Positions 60,957-64,000 of a stretch of DNA of 64,000 nt are shown in pieces (position 1 is the first letter of the stretch; every line of letters begins with the position of its first letter). The DNA is from Alisma plantago-aquatica (Eukaryota; Streptophyta; Magnoliopsida; Alismatales; Alismataceae), in contig OY856409.1 in NCBI GenBank assembly GCA_963693085.1, positions 661,229,591-661,293,590 of the forward strand. Direction: 5' to 3'. The notes under the pieces are model-generated. The model saw nothing but the letters and a program-made list of their open reading frames with translations. It was not told the DNA's origin and did no database searches. A program made the translations under genes and the position numbers.

Positions 60957-63407
60957 TGTCACGATTATAACCCAATTAGGAATTGATTAAATTCGTCTAA
61001 TTTCATGTGTGTGTAATGTGGACCGTTGGATTTGAGATCCAACAACACAAAGTGGTCCCTCACCTTCAGTCGTGTGCGGTGATAGGGAACAAGGAGTAGT
61101 TCATTTCCCAATCAAAATGCTCGACACTCAGTGGATGAGTGAGCATGGGGACTTTCACAATGGCTTCATGAGTTCAAGATGAGCAGATTCATCCCAAGGT
61201 TTACTGGGATTGGGAGTCCTCCGACGAAATGCCCATTGACCGTCAATGAGACCTGACCCTCAGGTATAAATAGGTGTATACACATCACCAACAGAGCCAC
61301 AAATCAACTCAGAGCATTGTCTTGATCTTGTGAAAGATTTGTAGCGATCAATTGCAGGATTAGTCGCGATCTTCACCACCACCTGGTTGGAGACCTCGCC
61401 AGAGAAGCTAGTAGTCGTCCCGACACTTCAGAAGGCCTGACGAGCAATTGGAGGGCTCATTCCATTTGTAGAGTCACAACAATGGCAGAGGAGCTTTCTC
61501 TTGCATCTGGGGAAGATAGAATCCTCGAGTCAATTGGGGAGTTGACTGGGTTTAGGTGGTTATTTGCATGAGAGGAGGAAGAATATGGGGTGATGATATA
61601 CCGAGTTGCCCTTCATGTCTCTACAGACCAGGTATGGGTTTTTCATCTTCAAATCACGGTATTCTCACTAGGTAGGTGTGAAGCCACATGCCAAGCCACT
61701 AAGGTGGTAGACACAGGTTGGTCGGCCTATCCGCATGGGCAGGTGGGGTCGGGGGATTGCTCTGCCTATATGGCGAGCCATGATTGGTCAGAAAGCAATT
61801 AATTTAGGAAAATCATAACTAATTATGGGTTCATCAGATGGTAAAGAGTTATATATGATTTTTTATTAGAAAAATATGTAGAATCTATTAAAAATATAAT
61901 TGAAGCTTGAATCTTCTTGTAATTTGAAAAGTGTATAAAGATGTTATCTTTAATTTTTTTAATAATGGGAAACCCTAAGTTTTGATGATAAATAGATCTA
62001 ATGATGTTCCCTGAATATTTTGAGTTAAATATTGACATAAGAAAAGGGATTAGATCTAAATCGATAATCTTTGTACATAATTTGCTTAATTTAGGGTTCC
62101 ATGTATATAAAAGTGCATTAATGGTCCTAGAAACCCTAATTTTGATAATTGTGCATTTTAATGGTTTTAATTATGAAAATCCATTAGTAAGATAGATATA
62201 TGATTTTCTTAATCTTAATTTAGAATAAATACCCTTAATGTGGATAATTTGAGTAATTAGGGCCTTATGAATAGAAAATTGCTTTTAAGGTTTGTTGACC
62301 AAAAAGGGGTAATATTGGAAAATAGAACCAAGAAACCATAAGGAAACCCTAATTGGACTTAGAAACCTTAGGACGGAATCCCAAGTCAATACAAGATGTG
62401 TTGATGAGACTGTAACAATTAGGTATTATATATGCTTTTCAGGATCAAGATTTGCTTGATTGGTTGCTTGACTTGGTTGTTTGGACTTCTTGATTGGATT
62501 AGCTGTCTTGCTTGCTTTGAGGATTCCTAATTAGGTATGTGATTTTGCTTATGGCTAATCACTCTAGTTTCATGGTGATTTCTGAGGTTTTACTGGTTGC
62601 TTGAAATTCACTGCTTGGCTGACTTTTATTTCATGAAACTATAAGGTGACTATGGCTATCACCATAAATATATGTGCATGACTAGCTCAGATCCTAGTCC
62701 TCCTTTATAGCTTTGAGTACTCGTGAGAGATGGATGACCTAGATATTGGTCTGCCTTGGGGAAGGATCATCAGGTTATCATGATTTATGTTTGATCTATG
62801 TTTAAGTAGGATCATACGACTATACATCTCTATGTCTTGGTCTACCTGTAGGGTAAGATCAAAAGGGGATATTTGGGATCTACCATATGAGAGAGGTAAT
62901 ATCCATGTCCACTACGGGGACAACACAGAGTCTAGGATATGTTTGGATTGAGTAGTTTTGTTTCATACGTAAAGTTTGATCTGTTGAACAATAATTTGGT
63001 TGCAAAATGGTATTACAAATAGATGCAATCTTTTGGTTCCCCCACATACTAGTATAACTCATTATACTGACCAACATTTTGTTTGTCGGTGTTTTAGGTC
63101 ACATGCAGTTGTATGATTATCAGAAAGTGGATAATCATTTAAAGTGACATTGAAAGAATAAAGTTAAATAAAGATTGGAGGATTGTAGATAGGTAGATAG
63201 ATTCCTATCTGGGGTAAAGTTCCTCAATTCCTATATTATGAAAGGTATGTGAAAAGAAAATTTTTATTCTATTTTAAGCTTAGTTGTGGTAGAATTTAGT
63301 AATTATTTTTTATGATTTGCAAAACCATATGGTCCTATTTTGGGATAATGACTCTAGCTTCTTGTTCTTCCTTAATTGGGGGTTTACCAAGGGGTGGGGT
63401 CATTACA
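60957..63407 (+). mobile_element. Element H, 5' LTR (2.45 kb)
   Basis: The LTR begins TGTCACGATTATAACCC and ends GGGGTCATTACA, with an initiator-Met primer site two bases later. A TATA box lies near one eighth of its length, and a GC-rich leader follows (61300-61760). ATAAA (60952-60956) would be the target duplication, but the other end is beyond the window. Confidence 0.8.
61265..61272 (+). promoter_or_regulatory. TATA box in element H LTR
   Basis: TATAAATA in the context CAGGTATAAATAGGTG is followed by leader-like GC-richer sequence. It has the best promoter form in this part of the window. Confidence 0.55.
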
Positions 63408-63409
63408 GT

Positions 63410-63428
63410 TGGTATCAGAGAATGGTTT
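63410..63428 (+). other. Element H primer-binding site (tRNA-iMet)
   Basis: TGGTATCAGAGAATGGTTT matches the initiator-Met complement TGGTATCAGAGCCATGGTTT except for a small change in the middle. Confidence 0.88.
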
Positions 63429-63474
63429 TACATAAAATCTCTAATAATGATTAAATTTTACAAATTCTTTAGAA

Positions 63475-64000
63475 CCCAATGAAGTGAACTATCTGACACA
63501 CGATTTAGAGACTATAAATGCCGTGAAGATTTGGACACTATCTAAATGAAGCCACCTTTGAAATCATCACCTACCATAAGAGCCTAAAGTATCTCCTAAC
63601 TCAGAGGGACCTAAACCTAAGATAGTGATGATGAATGGAATATATGAAAGACTATGATTTCACCATCGCCTATCACCCTGGAAAGGCAAATGTTGTAGTA
63701 GATGTTCTTAGTAGGAAACATATCAGGTGTGCAACTATCTTGTCTAGCTAGTGGAGAGGATTGGAAGAGTTTGCTAGGTAGACTCCACATCTTCTAGAAG
63801 ACCGGATCCGAGTGGCTAACATCCAGATTAAACCATACCTATTGACTGAGTTGGTAGCTGCCCAATAAGCCAGCCCAATGCTTGATAAGATGAAAGGTTT
63901 GTTAGAGAAGCCTTAGATCCATCTCTCAATGGGAGTAAATGGTGGAATTCTCTACAAGAATCATATTTGGGTTCCTAAAGATTCACCGTTGAAGGATTGT
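63475..64000 (+). pseudogene. Element H pol remnant: RNase H end and linker to integrase
   Basis: About 60 bases after the primer site, coding begins in the second half of RNase H: NYLTHDLE, then AVKIW, EIITYHKSLKYLLTQRDLNL, after a frameshift [20 protein letters not shown] and VLSRKH. The linker follows (LEDRIRVANIQIKPYLLTEL), then NGGILYKNHIWVP leading toward integrase at the window edge. Gag, protease, RT and the first half of RNase H are absent, so the interior lost about 3 kb by deletion. Stops at 63748, 63778 and 63867, among others, show it is inactive. Confidence 0.8.

Overview
The window looks like intergenic DNA of a flowering plant. It is AT-rich throughout, with no intact host gene that I can recognise, and almost all of it is nested, decayed retrotransposons. 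Plant-type markers are Ty3/gypsy elements with tRNA-iMet or tRNA-Asp primer-binding sites, chromodomain integrases, and L1-type LINEs with DUF4283/zinc-knuckle ORF1 and zf-RVT domains. I cannot name the species.

Layout. 1-7543: end of a chromovirus (element D): 5' LTR tail, iMet PBS, gutted interior with a chromodomain remnant, and a 3' LTR that carries a 5'-truncated LINE (5628-6568). D sits inside the 5' LTR of element E1. 7544-14192: rest of E1, with a 0.82 kb non-coding interior and a 4.9 kb 3' LTR. 15386-26712: element E2, a complete member of the same family flanked by the 5-bp duplication TGCTT. Its 5' LTR holds a second truncated LINE (15895-17921, minus strand). Family E is unusual: each LTR is about six times longer than the interior, and there is no coding capacity.

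26718-35236: a host or older-repeat stretch with one decayed minus-strand ORF (about 27.36-28.15 kb), into which a nearly full-length LINE inserted (29303-34967, minus strand, 14-bp target duplication). Its two ORFs carry only three in-frame stops plus a 105-bp tandem duplication in the endonuclease.

35237-44635: a chromovirus (element A). Its middle (RNase H, RT, protease, gag, PBS, LTR tail) reads on the minus strand while its two ends read on the plus strand. The two RNase H halves fit together, so I infer an internal inversion. Its 3' LTR is fused at 44635 to a Tat/Athila-like non-autonomous element (B, to 50140) with a tRNA-Asp PBS and a decayed ORF of unknown function.

50174-64000: LTR fragments (F minus strand, probable G), unrecognised decayed ORFs (55.15-56.10 kb), a decayed ORF resembling a plant retroelement C-terminus with a restriction-like-endonuclease pattern (57.68-58.56 kb), a minus-strand gag remnant (59.89-60.35 kb), and element H: a 2.45 kb LTR, PBS, and an interior deleted straight from the PBS to the end of RNase H, running off the window.

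The genes do not form a pathway. The window records layered transposition, recombination, inversion and mutational decay, with many stops of the kind produced by C-to-T change. Boundaries come from reading TG..CA termini, PBS/PPT signals and repeat-to-repeat comparison by eye; no alignment was run.
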